DNA of 64,000 nt from Myroides oncorhynchi (lineage in GTDB: Bacteria > Bacteroidota > Bacteroidia > Flavobacteriales > Flavobacteriaceae): positions 1,437,501-1,501,500 of the forward strand of contig NZ_JAJJMP010000001.1 of NCBI RefSeq assembly GCF_020905415.1. Direction: 5' to 3'. This document shows, piece by piece, positions 52,990 to 62,599 of this stretch. The notes under the pieces are model-generated. The model was not told the origin of the DNA and did no database searches. It worked only from the letters and a program-made list of their open reading frames with translations. Each line of letters opens with the position of its first letter. Position 1 is the first letter of the stretch. The position numbers and the translations under genes were made by a program.

Positions 52990-54015
52990 TTATTCTTTTG
53001 ATTCGTTATCTGTAAAAGGAATCTCCTTCATACTAATCTTTAAGCGATCTTGCTCACGACCTTCTAAGATTTGTTTTTCAGTTTTCATAACTACAGTATC
53101 TAATTTTCTAGTGTAGTTATTTTGATTGATAACTGAGAATTTCTCGAATTTACGAGGTCCTTCTATAACCCAATCTTTTGTGTCTTTGTGATCAAAACGA
53201 CAGCTGTTACAGATAAATTCCTCTACTTCGTGGAATTCATCTTTACGAGCAGTAACTCTTTGAATTTCTTCTCCGAACATCCATACTGTAGTTTTTCCTG
53301 AACATGTAGGACAGTCTCTATGTGCATTATATGGTTTGTTAAACCAAACACGTGATTTAAAACGGAATGTCTTATCTGTTAGAGCTCCCACAGGACATAC
53401 ATCGATCATGTTTCCTGAGAATTCATTATCTATGGCAGCAGAGATGTATGTTGATATTTGTGCGTGATCTCCACGTCCACATACACCATGTACTCGACTA
53501 TCTGTAAGTTGCTCAGCAGTTTTTACACATCGGTAACAAAGGATACAACGATTCATGTGAAGTTGGATATTCTCTCCGATATTCTCTGGAGCGAATGTTC
53601 TCTTTTCTTCTTTAAATCTCTTTTGTTCTTTACCGTGAGTAAAAGCAAGGTTCTGTAAGTCACATTCACCTGCTTGGTCACATACTGGACAGTCAAGAGG
53701 GTGATTGATTAACAAAAACTCAGTAACTGCTTTACGTGCTTCAAGTACTTTAGGAGAAGTAATACTTTTCACTTCCATACCATCCATAACTCCTGTTTTA
53801 CAAGAAGCCATAAGTTTAGGCATCGGACGTGGATCAGCTTCACTTCCTTTAGAAACTTCTACTAAACAAGCTCTACATTTACCTCCTGTACCTTCTAATT
53901 TAGAATAGTAGCACATTGCTGGAGGTACTGATTCGCCTCCTATCATTCTTGCCGCTTGTAGAATGGATGTTCCTGGTTCTACTTCTATTTCATGTCCGTC
54001 TATAGTAACTTTCAT
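52990..54015 (-). CDS. nuoG: NADH-quinone oxidoreductase subunit G, short form
   Basis: The 341-residue iron-sulfur subunit is short compared with NuoG of Proteobacteria (about 900). It keeps the 2Fe-2S ferredoxin domain (MCYYSKLEGTGGKCRACLVE), the His-Cys ligand set HPLDCPVCDQAGECDLQ, and the 4Fe-4S motif CILCYRCVKT..C. An additional Cys set follows in CPTCSGKTTVWMFG and FICNSCRFDH. The molybdopterin-oxidoreductase-like C-terminal domain is absent, which is usual for flavobacteria as far as I know. It lies between nuoF (41 bp upstream) and nuoH. Confidence 0.93.
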   Translation of the reverse strand: MKVTIDGHEIEVEPGTSILQAARMIGGESVPPAMCYYSKLEGTGGKCRACLVEVSKGSEADPRPMPKLMASCKTGVMDGMEVKSITSPKVLEARKAVTEFLLINHPLDCPVCDQAGECDLQNLAFTHGKEQKRFKEEKRTFAPENIGENIQLHMNRCILCYRCVKTAEQLTDSRVHGVCGRGDHAQISTYISAAIDNEFSGNMIDVCPVGALTDKTFRFKSRVWFNKPYNAHRDCPTCSGKTTVWMFGEEIQRVTARKDEFHEVEEFICNSCRFDHKDTKDWVIEGPRKFEKFSVINQNNYTRKLDTVVMKTEKQILEGREQDRLKISMKEIPFTDNESKE

Positions 54016-54056
54016 AAACTGTGCTTTGTTTAAGCTGAATATATAGTCAGCGTATA

Positions 54057-55415
54057 TTATTTATTGATCAAGTGTTTTACTGCTGAGAAAGGTTCGTTGA
54101 CATAATGGTCTCTGTTCTTAACTTTCTCTGGGTATAAAACGTGATATTCAAATTCTTCTCTAAAATGTCTGATAGCAGCAGCAACTGGCCAAGCAGCAGC
54201 ATCTCCTAATGGACAAATTGTATTTCCTTCTATGTTACTTTGGATGTTCCATAATAGGTCGATATCATCCATAGTACCATTACCTGTTTCGATACGGTGT
54301 AATACTTTTTCCATCCATCCTGTACCTTCACGACATGGTGAACACTGTCCACAGCTCTCATGAGCATAGAAACGAGCGAAATTCCAAGTGTTTCTAACGA
54401 TACAAGCAGTATCATTATATACAATGAAACCTCCAGAACCTAACATTGAACCTGTTTCAAAACCTCCATCAGATAGTGATTCGTATGTCATCAGACGATC
54501 TTCTCCGTTAGCTGTTTTGTAGATTAAATGTTCTGGTAAGATTGGCACTGAAGAACCTCCAGGTACTAATGCTTTAATTGGACGATCATCAATCATACCA
54601 CCACAGTATTCATCAGAGTTAATAAATTCGTGTACAGTGATTCCCATTTCTATCTCATATACTCCTGGTTTTTTGATATGACCTGAAGCTGAGATTAGCT
54701 TTGTACCAGCAGATCTACCTAACCCAAGCTTTGAGTAAGCTTCTCCTGAATTATTAACGATCCAAGGCACGTTAGCAATAGATTCTACGTTATTTACTAC
54801 TGTAGGATTACCCCATAATCCACTGATAGCAGGGAATGGAGGTTTAATACGAGGGTTACCTCTTTTACCTTCCAGTGATTCGATTAGAGCCGTCTCTTCA
54901 CCACAGATATACGCTCCTGCACCACAGTGCACATGTAAATCTAATGAGTAGTCTGTTCCTAATATATTTTTACCAAGCCATCCAGCAGCATACGCTTCTT
55001 TGATAGCTCTCTCTAAGATTTTAAATACCCACATATATTCTCCACGAATATAGATGTAAGATAGGTTAGCCCCTAAAGCGAAACTTGATGTAATCATTCC
55101 CTCAATTAATAAGTGAGGAATATGTTCCATTAAGAAACGGTCTTTAAAAGTACCTGGTTCAGATTCATCAGCATTGCAAACTAAGTGTCTTGGTTTGCCA
55201 GACTTTTTATCGATGAAACTCCATTTTAATCCAACAGGGAATCCTGCACCTCCACGACCTCTTAGACCAGAAGCTTTTACTTCTTCTGTTATTTCATCAG
55301 GAGTCATAGATTTAAGAGCCTTTTCTACTGAAGCATAACCACCATTTTGGCGATAAACCTCGTAAGACTTAATCCCTGGAATATTGATTTTATCTAATAA
55401 TATTTTTGTTGCCAT
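54057..55415 (-). CDS. nuoF: NADH-quinone oxidoreductase subunit F
   Basis: The 452-residue subunit binds NADH and FMN and holds the 4Fe-4S cluster N3. The NADH loop is [15 protein letters not shown], the FMN loop is [20 protein letters not shown], and the cluster ligands are in [15 protein letters not shown] with the fourth Cys in NTICPLGD. It follows nuoE by 4 bp. Confidence 0.98.
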   Translation of the reverse strand: MATKILLDKINIPGIKSYEVYRQNGGYASVEKALKSMTPDEITEEVKASGLRGRGGAGFPVGLKWSFIDKKSGKPRHLVCNADESEPGTFKDRFLMEHIPHLLIEGMITSSFALGANLSYIYIRGEYMWVFKILERAIKEAYAAGWLGKNILGTDYSLDLHVHCGAGAYICGEETALIESLEGKRGNPRIKPPFPAISGLWGNPTVVNNVESIANVPWIVNNSGEAYSKLGLGRSAGTKLISASGHIKKPGVYEIEMGITVHEFINSDEYCGGMIDDRPIKALVPGGSSVPILPEHLIYKTANGEDRLMTYESLSDGGFETGSMLGSGGFIVYNDTACIVRNTWNFARFYAHESCGQCSPCREGTGWMEKVLHRIETGNGTMDDIDLLWNIQSNIEGNTICPLGDAAAWPVAAAIRHFREEFEYHVLYPEKVKNRDHYVNEPFSAVKHLINK

Positions 55416-55419
55416 ATTA

Positions 55420-55950
55420 CTATTTGTCGTGAAGAATTACATTGCCAGCTTTACAATCTTCGATGATTTTATCTATTTTTTCTCTTGTTAAGTGTTCTTT
55501 ATAGAAATCCCCTAATTGCATCATAGGAGCATATCCACAAGCACCTAAACATTGAACACCTACTACAGAGAACATACCATCAGGCGTTGTCTCTCCAGGT
55601 TTTACTCCAAGTTTTTCACAAGTATATTCCATCATATCATCAGCATCTCTGATACCACAGCATGATGTTAAGCAGAATTCGAACATATACTTACCTACAG
55701 GTTTTTGGTTGTACATTGTATAGAATGTAACCACCTCATATACCTCGATAGGTGTTATGTTTAATATTTCAGCTACTTTATTCATTAACTCTGCACTTAG
55801 CCAGTTGTCATGAGCATCTTGTACTTCATGTAATACTGGTAATAAGGCAGATTTTATTTTATCAGCAGGGTAGTGGCTAATCAACTCATCAATGCGTTGT
55901 TGCAACTCTGGTGTGATATTTATGTCTTGTTTGTATTTTTTTACTTCCAT
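55420..55950 (-). CDS. nuoE: NADH-quinone oxidoreductase subunit E
   Basis: The 176-residue subunit carries the 2Fe-2S cluster N1a in a thioredoxin-like fold. The ligand pattern is FCLTSCCGIRDADD (C-x4-C) and later CLGACGYAPMMQLG (C-x3-C). The helical N-terminus contains PVLHEVQDAHDNWLS. It lies 4 bp after nuoD and 4 bp before nuoF. Confidence 0.95.
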   Translation of the reverse strand: MEVKKYKQDINITPELQQRIDELISHYPADKIKSALLPVLHEVQDAHDNWLSAELMNKVAEILNITPIEVYEVVTFYTMYNQKPVGKYMFEFCLTSCCGIRDADDMMEYTCEKLGVKPGETTPDGMFSVVGVQCLGACGYAPMMQLGDFYKEHLTREKIDKIIEDCKAGNVILHDK

Positions 55951-55954
55951 AGTC

Positions 55955-57190
55955 TTAAGCGTCTAATTCTCCTGCGATAATATTCATACTTGACAGAGTG
56001 ATAATTGCATCTGATAGCATACCACCTTTTACGATGTCATTGTACGCTTGGTAGATGATAAAACAAGGTCTTCTAAAGTGTAAACGATAAGGAGTTCTAC
56101 TACCATCAGTGATTAAGTAGAAACCTAATTCTCCATTACCAGCTTCTACTGGGTGATATAGTTCTGTAACTGGTACAGGTACCTCTCCCATGATAATTTT
56201 AAAGTGGTATATAAGGGCTTCCATGTTTGTATAAACATCTTCTTTAAGAGGAAGATAGTAGTCTGGTACATCTGCATGATAAGGACCTTCTGGCATCTTA
56301 TCTAAAGCTTGTCTTATGATTTTTAAACTTTCCCAGATTTCAGCATTACGTACACAGAATCTGTCGTAACAGTCTCCGCTTGTACCTACTGGTATTTCGA
56401 AATCAAAGTCTTCGTAAGAACAGTATGGTGTAGCTACACGTACATCATAGTCAACACCTGCAGCTCTTAAGTTTGGACCTGTAAACCCGAAGTTTATAGC
56501 TTCTTCAGCAGAGATACCACCTACGTTGATTGTTCTGTCCATGAAGATTCTATTACGAGTAAGTAGACCTTCAAATTCAGACCAAATAGGAGGGAATTCT
56601 TTTAGAAATTCTTCGATAAGTTGGAATACTTTAGGTGACCATTCTCTTTCGAATCCACCTATTCTTCCCATATTAGTAGTTAAACGTGCACCACTAATTT
56701 CTTCGAATATTTCATATATTTTTTCTCTGTATTGGAATACGTATAAGAAACCTGTTAAGGCTCCTGTATCAACTCCCATAACTGAACTACAAATGATGTG
56801 GTCAGCAATACGAGCAAGTTCCATTACGATTACACGTAAGTATTGTACTCTTTTAGGAATCTCAATACCAAGTGCCTTTTCTACAGTTAACCACCAAGCA
56901 GTATTGTTGATTGGAGATGAACAGTAGTTTAAACGATCTGTTAGAACATTGATTTGATAAAAAGGTCTGTTTTCAGCGATTTTCTCAAATGCTCTATGAA
57001 TATATCCGACAGTCCCTTCTCCTTCTACTACTTTCTCTCCATCAAGTAATATGATGTTTTGGAAAATACCATGAGTAGCAGGGTGTGTAGGTCCTAAGTT
57101 AAGTATCTGTAATTCTGTCCCGTCTTCTTGAAACTTTTCTTCAATAAGTTTAGCGTAGCGCTTTTCAGGAGGTAATAATAAGTCTGACAT
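55955..57190 (-). CDS. nuoD: NADH-quinone oxidoreductase subunit D
   Basis: The 411-residue subunit forms the quinone site together with NuoB. Typical blocks are NLGPTHPATHGIFQNIILLD, EKIAENRPFYQINVLTDRLN and ELARIADHIICSSVMGVDTG. GRIGGFEREWSPKV and the C-terminal AGELDA complete the pattern. It is a separate gene from nuoC, not a fused NuoCD. It lies 15 bp after nuoC. Confidence 0.98.
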   Translation of the reverse strand: MSDLLLPPEKRYAKLIEEKFQEDGTELQILNLGPTHPATHGIFQNIILLDGEKVVEGEGTVGYIHRAFEKIAENRPFYQINVLTDRLNYCSSPINNTAWWLTVEKALGIEIPKRVQYLRVIVMELARIADHIICSSVMGVDTGALTGFLYVFQYREKIYEIFEEISGARLTTNMGRIGGFEREWSPKVFQLIEEFLKEFPPIWSEFEGLLTRNRIFMDRTINVGGISAEEAINFGFTGPNLRAAGVDYDVRVATPYCSYEDFDFEIPVGTSGDCYDRFCVRNAEIWESLKIIRQALDKMPEGPYHADVPDYYLPLKEDVYTNMEALIYHFKIIMGEVPVPVTELYHPVEAGNGELGFYLITDGSRTPYRLHFRRPCFIIYQAYNDIVKGGMLSDAIITLSSMNIIAGELDA

Positions 57191-57205
57191 AGTTACTGCT
57201 TTAAG

Positions 57206-57727
57206 TTAAGAATTGTGAACTGTTCTTCCGAAGAATCTATCGTCTTTGTCTGTTCTTCCTGCATCTTCCATAGGGAATTCTTTTCTTAATGGGAAAGATT
57301 CCATCTCGTCCATATTTAAAATTCTCTTTAGTTGAGGGTGATTTTTAAAGATAATTCCATAAAAATCATACGTCTCTCTTTCTTGCCAGTTTGAACTTTT
57401 AAATAAATCTGTAGCTGAATCAACCACAGGATTCTTGATATCTAAGAAAGTCTTAAAGCGGATTCTAACGTTATCTATCCAGTTGTGCATATGATAGACT
57501 ACTGCTAGTTGTTTTTCTGAAGGTAAATCTGCGTAATGAACTCCACAAACATCCGTTAGGAAGTTAAAATTCATCTCGTCATCTTCTTTTAAGAACTTAA
57601 GCACATCATGTGTAGCATTAGTTGCAACTTCAAATGACAACATCCCATGTTGTTCATGAAACTCACTCACTGACAAACCAAATGTGTCAATTAGCTTCTT
57701 TTGTATTGTAGTGTTATCTAAAGCCAT
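57206..57727 (-). CDS. nuoC: NADH-quinone oxidoreductase subunit C
   Basis: The 173-residue hydrophilic subunit has the 30-kDa signature ERETYDFYGIIFKNHPQLKR and ends PLRKEFPMEDAGRTDKDDRF. It starts 1 bp after the nuoB stop and is followed 15 bp later by nuoD. Confidence 0.95.
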   Translation of the reverse strand: MALDNTTIQKKLIDTFGLSVSEFHEQHGMLSFEVATNATHDVLKFLKEDDEMNFNFLTDVCGVHYADLPSEKQLAVVYHMHNWIDNVRIRFKTFLDIKNPVVDSATDLFKSSNWQERETYDFYGIIFKNHPQLKRILNMDEMESFPLRKEFPMEDAGRTDKDDRFFGRTVHNS

Positions 57728-57728
57728 A

Positions 57729-58280
57729 CTATTTGTTTAAGTTGTATGAATTTAATAATTCATCATATTCTTGAGAACCTCTGCGATTAACTGATTCTGA
57801 TTTTACTATCTCTTGTAAACGTAAAACGCCATCTAGGATTTGCTCAGGTCTTGGTGGACATCCGGGAACATAAACATCTACTGGAATTACTTTATCTATT
57901 CCCTGTAGTACTGAGTATGTATCAAAAATCCCTCCAGAGCATGCACATGCACCAACAGCGATTACCCATTTAGGTTCAGCCATTTGTTCATATACTTGTC
58001 TTAATATAGGGGCCATTTTTTTAGAAATAGTACCCATAACCATTAACATATCAGCTTGTCTTGGTGAGAAACTCATACGCTCTGAACCAAAACGAGCTAC
58101 GTCATACGTAGCTGCCATAGTTGCCATGAACTCAATTCCACAACAAGATGTTGCGAATGGAAGAGGCCACATCGAATTTGCTCGTGCTAACCCTACTACT
58201 GAACTTAATTTAGTAGCAAAGAATCCTTCTCCCACATATCCTTCAGGAGCTTGTACTGTGTTATATTTATTATCGCTCAT
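57729..58280 (-). CDS. nuoB: NADH-quinone oxidoreductase subunit B
   Basis: The 183-residue subunit holds the last 4Fe-4S cluster N2. The paired Cys ligands are in [12 protein letters not shown], and the others in [13 protein letters not shown] and [12 protein letters not shown]. The start is placed at ATG 58280 ([10 protein letters not shown]), preceded by a good GAGAGAG ribosome site and 16 bp after nuoA. An ATG at 58310 would overlap nuoA. Confidence 0.96.
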   Translation of the reverse strand: MSDNKYNTVQAPEGYVGEGFFATKLSSVVGLARANSMWPLPFATSCCGIEFMATMAATYDVARFGSERMSFSPRQADMLMVMGTISKKMAPILRQVYEQMAEPKWVIAVGACACSGGIFDTYSVLQGIDKVIPVDVYVPGCPPRPEQILDGVLRLQEIVKSESVNRRGSQEYDELLNSYNLNK

Positions 58281-58296
58281 CTCTCTCTCTAATTTA

Positions 58297-58662
58297 TTAG
58301 TCCCATTCAAGACCTTTTTTCTTAAATTCGTATAGTAGCCCTATAAGAATCACAAATAAAAATATTCCCATTTTTAGTAAACCGTCCCATCCTAATTCAA
58401 GGAAGTTAACTGCCCAAGGGTATAGGAAAATTACTTCAACGTCAAATAATACGAACAATATAGCTACAAGGAAATATTTTACATTGAATGGAATACGTGC
58501 ACTTCCTAGTGACTCTAAACCACATTCCCAAGTACTGTCTTTAATCTTAGTAGATTTCTTTGGTCCTAATTTGCCAGATACCCAAATAGTCATCGATACA
58601 AAACCAGCCGCTAGAGCTATTTGCATCAAAATTGGGATAAAATCAAGTTGACTTGCCTGCAT
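58297..58662 (-). CDS. nuoA: NADH-quinone oxidoreductase subunit A
   Basis: The 121-residue membrane subunit has three helices. The loop [21 protein letters not shown] includes the conserved [16 protein letters not shown] motif with its acidic end. It is the first gene of nuoABCDEFGHIJKLMN and lies 30 bp downstream of the -7 promoter box. Confidence 0.95.
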   Translation of the reverse strand: MQASQLDFIPILMQIALAAGFVSMTIWVSGKLGPKKSTKIKDSTWECGLESLGSARIPFNVKYFLVAILFVLFDVEVIFLYPWAVNFLELGWDGLLKMGIFLFVILIGLLYEFKKKGLEWD

Positions 58663-58691
58663 ATGTAAGGTATTTATATTAATACAACATA

Positions 58692-58722
58692 CAAATATAC
58701 ATTCGAGTTCTCGTTTTACAAA
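58692..58722 (-). promoter_or_regulatory. promoter of the nuo operon
   Basis: On the minus strand TTTG (-33; complement of 58719-58722) is followed after exactly 19 nt by TATATTTG (-7; 58692-58699). Both match the Bacteroidota consensus, with ideal spacing. It lies 30 bp upstream of nuoA and precedes all 14 genes. Confidence 0.85.
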
Positions 58723-58805
58723 GTTTTGGAACTGTAGGTGTTGTAGTCTTTGACTTGTTTGGCTTAATATGTATTTGGATTAATTATAAATAGAAGGTGC
58801 TGTAA

Positions 58806-58845
58806 TAAAAAAAGCCAACCATTATGACATGGTTGGCTTTTTTAG
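58806..58845 (-). terminator. terminator of the cold-shock gene
   Basis: AAAGCCAACCA (58811-58821) pairs with TGGTTGGCTTT (58830-58840) around an 8-nt loop. The A run at 58807-58813 provides the U tract on the minus strand. It separates the csp gene from the nuo promoter. Confidence 0.9.
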
Positions 58846-58870
58846 TAATTGAAAATTTATATAAAATAAA

Positions 58871-59071
58871 TTAATTTCCTATCACTTCTACATCGATTGC
58901 GATGATACCTTTCTTACCTTTTTCTTCGTTGTAAGAAACGTGATCTCCTTGGTTTACATTTTTAGATTTTAAACCTGTGATGTGAACAAAAATGTCTTGT
59001 TTTGTAGCTTCATTAGTGATGAAACCAAATCCTTTGTCTTCATTGAAGAACTTAATTACGCCTGTATGCAT
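58871..59071 (-). CDS. cold-shock domain protein (CspA-like)
   Basis: The 66-residue protein is one cold-shock domain that binds single-stranded RNA/DNA. Both RNA-binding motifs are intact: KGFGFITN (RNP1, residues 13-20) and DIFVHI (RNP2, residues 26-31). It ends AIDVEVIGN. A -7 box (TATATTTG) is 27-34 bp upstream of the ATG. It is flanked by the nuo operon and an IS1634-family element. Confidence 0.95.
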   Translation of the reverse strand: MHTGVIKFFNEDKGFGFITNEATKQDIFVHITGLKSKNVNQGDHVSYNEEKGKKGIIAIDVEVIGN

Positions 59072-59097
59072 TGTATTGAAATAAATAAAATTATCTT

Positions 59098-59105
59098 CAA
59101 ATATA
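59098..59105 (-). promoter_or_regulatory. -7 promoter element of the cold-shock gene
   Basis: TATATTTG on the minus strand matches TAnnTTTG. It lies 27 bp upstream of the ATG and outside the sequence duplicated by the adjacent IS element, so insertion should have left the gene's core promoter intact. Confidence 0.6.
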
Positions 59106-59174
59106 ATGTTTGTTTCGAACTAAGTTTAGTTTTTTTGGACTTTTTTTTAAATTTTGTCTTTTATTTAATCATTC

Positions 59175-59315
59175 AGCTTTGTTTTCTTTCTAATCCCTTT
59201 AATTAGTTGTAAAGATATAGTAGTGATTTTGGATTATTTAGCTTTTTTAACGAAAGTGATCTTCCCGATAGATGATTATAGGTAGTCTGTAATACAGCTA
59301 GTTATTGTTCTTTTT
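59175..59315. repeat. 141-bp direct repeat, left copy (target duplication)
   Basis: This 141-bp sequence is identical to 60920-61060. It directly abuts the left end of the IS1634-family element, and the other copy abuts its right end. IS1634 elements are known to make unusually long, variable target duplications, which explains this. The duplicated stretch is intergenic. Confidence 0.92.
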
Positions 59316-60919
59316 CCTGACTTGTCCGTTTTAGGTCAGCACTTCTAGTTTGGATAAGATATCCTCTATTTTAGGATTGCTAGACGCTCTCATATTAAAT
59401 TCTTCTCCTGTTAATTTATTTTTTAATCGGGCATCTGTTATCTTTTTACATTCATGTATAAAGGTTTTTATTGATGAATTTGTTTGTAATTCTATATGTT
59501 TTGAGAGTACTAAAGCAATAAAGCATATTAGTATATGAAGTTTTATAGGTTCTTCTTTATAATGAAAAATAGGTCTAGTTTGTAAATCACTTTTAGATAT
59601 TCTAAAAGCTTGCTCAATGCGGTACAGCTCCTTGTATTGCTCTATGATAAGCTTATCGCTAGCCTTTTCTTGAGGTAGATTAGTATAATAGCCCTTAACA
59701 CCAAGTAGTTTAGTTGTTTTAGCTACGAGTTTTTGATTTATTTCCATGTTCTCACCAGATGATTTCGTAAATTTTAGTTTTTTACCTTGACCTGGATTGT
59801 TAACTAGGTCTTCTGCTCGTTTTAACTGCTTTTCCATCTCGTATTTATCTTTACGGAACCGTACAGATGAAAAGCTACAAATTAAGTCTCCTGTCACAGT
59901 TTTAATTCTCAAGGTTTTACCATCTTCTCTTGGTAGTTGTGAATCTATGGTTTGAATAACGGTACTAGGTAGATTAGCTAATCTAGCACCAACGATAAAA
60001 TTTATTCCTTTTTTATTTAATGCAATGCTATTTTCCAAACTGATCATTGCAGCATCAGCAACCACTGTAAATGTTTGAATTTGGTTTCTTCGAATAAACT
60101 GTTCAATCATCGGAATAAAGGTATGTCCTTCAAAAGTATTGCCCGCAAACACATCATAAGAAATAGGAAGTCCATCTTTAGTTACCATTAAAGCAACTAA
60201 AATTTGTGGCTGTTGTGATTTATTATCTTTAGAGAAGCCATTTTTGCGAAGCTCATCTGACTCAAAGGTTTCAAAATAAAGAGTAGTAACGTCATAAAAT
60301 ACCAATTTGTAATCAAAATTGTAATGTAACTGAGCAAAACTAACCGCGATTTGCTCTGCTTTTTTCTGTAATTCAAGCCATTTTGGTGCAAAATCATAAT
60401 ATTTTTGACGTCTATACTTGATTCCAAAATATTCTTCTAACAAAGATATTGAGCGTAGTTTAGAACTAGGCTCTAACATACGTATGATAGCTAAATCAAG
60501 TAAGAAACTACTTTGAAGTTTATCAAAACCTACTGAAATAACTATTTTATGCATCAACTCATAAAAGAAATTATAGTAAACACCCAAAAATTCAACCTGA
60601 GCTAAATTTACAACCTGATTATTAGTGTCTCCTGTAAAAAGGAATAGCTGCTTTGAAAGCTTTTGAATAAAGTCTCTGGCTAAAATCAGTAAATTTTCTA
60701 ATTCTTGTTCATCACGAGAAGTACCAATATGACGAACAATCACACGCTTGCGATTTTCAATCTTATATACCTGTACTGAAACAGATCCCTGAGAATACTT
60801 AATTTTCCTGATTTTATACATTTCATGCACTTTAGGTCAGCAAAATACGAAAATAAACAAACCAACTACTTAAATATCATTACTTTATATTTTAACATAT
60901 AAAAAGCGGACAAGTCAGG
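59316..60919 (-). mobile_element. IS1634-family insertion sequence, complete (1604 bp)
   Basis: The ends are 13-bp perfect inverted repeats (CCTGACTTGTCCG at 59316, its complement ending at 60919). A single transposase gene fills it. Flanks are an identical 141-bp direct repeat. Just inside the ends, the transposase frame is bracketed by a 12-bp direct repeat TTTAGGTCAGCA (59330-59341 and 60831-60842). It inserted between the cold-shock and accC genes and damages no coding gene. Confidence 0.9.
59331..60830 (-). CDS. IS1634-family transposase
   Basis: The 499-residue transposase has an IS4-like DDE core. The catalytic residues are placed in LVFYDVTTLYFETF, FTVVADAAMISLENS and LYRIEQAFRISKSDLQTR, the last being typical for IS1634. 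The N-terminal region VSVQVYKIENRKRVIVRHIG is also family-like. The stop codon lies inside the 12-bp internal repeat TTTAGGTCAGCA. No frameshift or stop interrupts it, so it may be active. It is transcribed toward the cold-shock gene. Confidence 0.92.
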   Translation of the reverse strand: MHEMYKIRKIKYSQGSVSVQVYKIENRKRVIVRHIGTSRDEQELENLLILARDFIQKLSKQLFLFTGDTNNQVVNLAQVEFLGVYYNFFYELMHKIVISVGFDKLQSSFLLDLAIIRMLEPSSKLRSISLLEEYFGIKYRRQKYYDFAPKWLELQKKAEQIAVSFAQLHYNFDYKLVFYDVTTLYFETFESDELRKNGFSKDNKSQQPQILVALMVTKDGLPISYDVFAGNTFEGHTFIPMIEQFIRRNQIQTFTVVADAAMISLENSIALNKKGINFIVGARLANLPSTVIQTIDSQLPREDGKTLRIKTVTGDLICSFSSVRFRKDKYEMEKQLKRAEDLVNNPGQGKKLKFTKSSGENMEINQKLVAKTTKLLGVKGYYTNLPQEKASDKLIIEQYKELYRIEQAFRISKSDLQTRPIFHYKEEPIKLHILICFIALVLSKHIELQTNSSIKTFIHECKKITDARLKNKLTGEEFNMRASSNPKIEDILSKLEVLT

Positions 60920-61060
60920 AGCTTTGTTTTCTTTCTAATCCCTTTAATTAGTTGTAAAGATATAGTAGTGATTTTGGATTATTTAGCTTTTTTAACGAAA
61001 GTGATCTTCCCGATAGATGATTATAGGTAGTCTGTAATACAGCTAGTTATTGTTCTTTTT
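60920..61060. repeat. 141-bp direct repeat, right copy (target duplication)
   Basis: Identical base for base, as read by eye, to 59175-59315. The sequence after it (ATCCGATTTT) is the original continuation; the left copy is followed by the element instead. Before insertion there would have been one copy between the cold-shock gene and accC. Confidence 0.92.
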
Positions 61061-61118
61061 ATCCGATTTTATTTCAAAATGAGTACTGTTAGTGAATGAT
61101 TAGTAGAGTGATTAAGGA

Positions 61119-61162
61119 ATAAAAAAAGGCTATTCTGTTTATGTAGAATAGCCTTTTTTTTA
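61119..61162 (-). terminator. terminator of the fabH-accB-accC operon
   Basis: AAAAAAAGGCTATTCT (61121-61136) pairs perfectly with AGAATAGCCTTTTTTT (61145-61160) around 8 nt. It lies 14 bp after the accC stop. Confidence 0.93.
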
Positions 61163-61175
61163 TAAGAAATTAAGA

Positions 61176-62528
61176 TTAAACCTCTTCTAATGGTTTCATT
61201 ACAAATGATTCCATAAATGCTGTTGTATAATTACCAGCAATATAGTTTGGGTCATCCATTAATTGTCTGTGGAATGGGATTGTCGTTTTAATTCCTTCAA
61301 TCACAAATTCGTCTAATGCTCTTCTCATTTTATTAATCGCTTCTTCTCTAGTTTGAGCGGTAGTGATCAATTTAGCAATCATAGAGTCATAGTTAGGCGG
61401 AATAGAGTATCCAGAATAAACGTGAGTATCTAAACGTACACCGTGACCACCTGGAGTATGTAGAGTAGTTATTCTACCTGGAGATGGACGGAAGTCGTTA
61501 AATGGATCCTCAGCATTGATACGACATTCTATAGAGTGCATTTTTGGCAAGTAGTTTTTACCAGAAATTGGTGTACCAGCTGCAACTAGGATTTGCTCTC
61601 TAATTAAATCGTAATCAATTACTTGTTCTGTTATTGGGTGTTCTACTTGGATACGAGTGTTCATTTCCATAAAGTAGAAGTTTCTATCTCTATCTACTAA
61701 GAATTCGATAGTACCAGCACCTTCATACTTAATGAATTCAGCAGCTTTTACAGCAGCATCACCCATTTTTTGTCTCAATTCATCTGTCATGAATGGAGAA
61801 GGTGTTTCTTCTGTTAATTTCTGATGACGTCTTTGGATAGAACAATCACGCTCAGAAAGGTGACAAGCTTTACCGTATGAATCTCCCACTACTTGGATTT
61901 CGATATGACGTGGATCAAGGATTAATTTCTCCATGTACATACCATCGTTACCAAATGCAGCAGCAGCTTCTTGACGTGCACTTTCCCATGCTTTATCTAA
62001 TTCTTCTTCCTTGAAGATCTCGCGCATTCCTTTACCTCCACCACCAGCAGTTGCTTTCATCATTACTGGGTAACCGATAGCTTTTGCTGTTTTTTTAGCG
62101 TGTTCTAGTGATTCTAGTAATCCTTCAGATCCTGGTACTGTTGGTACTCCAGCTAGTTTCATTGTTTCTTTAGCTGTAGCTTTGTCTCCCATTTTTTCGA
62201 TCATCTCTGGTCCAGCACCGATGAATTTAACACCGTGCTCTTGACAGATTTTAGAGAATTTAGCATTCTCAGATAAGAATCCATATCCTGGGTGTATAGC
62301 ATCTGCATTCGTAATCTCAGCAGCAGCTATAATATTTGAAATCTTTAAATAAGATAAGTTACTTGGAGCGGGTCCGATACATACAGCCTCGTCCGCAAAG
62401 CGTACGTGTAAGCTATCTGCATCCGCAGTAGAGTAAACTGCTACAGTTTTTATGCCCATTTCTTTACATGTTCTGATAACACGTAAGGCAATTTCACCTC
62501 TATTAGCGATTAATATTTTTTTAAACAT
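61176..62528 (-). CDS. accC: acetyl-CoA carboxylase biotin carboxylase subunit
   Basis: The 450-residue ATP-grasp enzyme carboxylates biotin on AccB, the first half reaction of malonyl-CoA formation. The start [20 protein letters not shown], the ATP lid [15 protein letters not shown], the catalytic [20 protein letters not shown] and [15 protein letters not shown] are all present. The end [13 protein letters not shown] is ordinary for the family. It follows accB by about 70 bp and closes the operon. Confidence 0.98.
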   Translation of the reverse strand: MFKKILIANRGEIALRVIRTCKEMGIKTVAVYSTADADSLHVRFADEAVCIGPAPSNLSYLKISNIIAAAEITNADAIHPGYGFLSENAKFSKICQEHGVKFIGAGPEMIEKMGDKATAKETMKLAGVPTVPGSEGLLESLEHAKKTAKAIGYPVMMKATAGGGGKGMREIFKEEELDKAWESARQEAAAAFGNDGMYMEKLILDPRHIEIQVVGDSYGKACHLSERDCSIQRRHQKLTEETPSPFMTDELRQKMGDAAVKAAEFIKYEGAGTIEFLVDRDRNFYFMEMNTRIQVEHPITEQVIDYDLIREQILVAAGTPISGKNYLPKMHSIECRINAEDPFNDFRPSPGRITTLHTPGGHGVRLDTHVYSGYSIPPNYDSMIAKLITTAQTREEAINKMRRALDEFVIEGIKTTIPFHRQLMDDPNYIAGNYTTAFMESFVMKPLEEV

Positions 62529-62599
62529 CTCTTGAAACTTTAATTTAACTTTAGTGTGTTTACTTTGTTAGAAAGTAAAATGGGTATATTGTAAATTTC

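Noticed and set aside
59072..59174. Promoter duplication: cold-shock gene promoter copied in front of the transposase
   Set aside because: The best -7 box (59098-59105) lies outside the duplicated 141 bp, so the duplication does not copy the core promoter.
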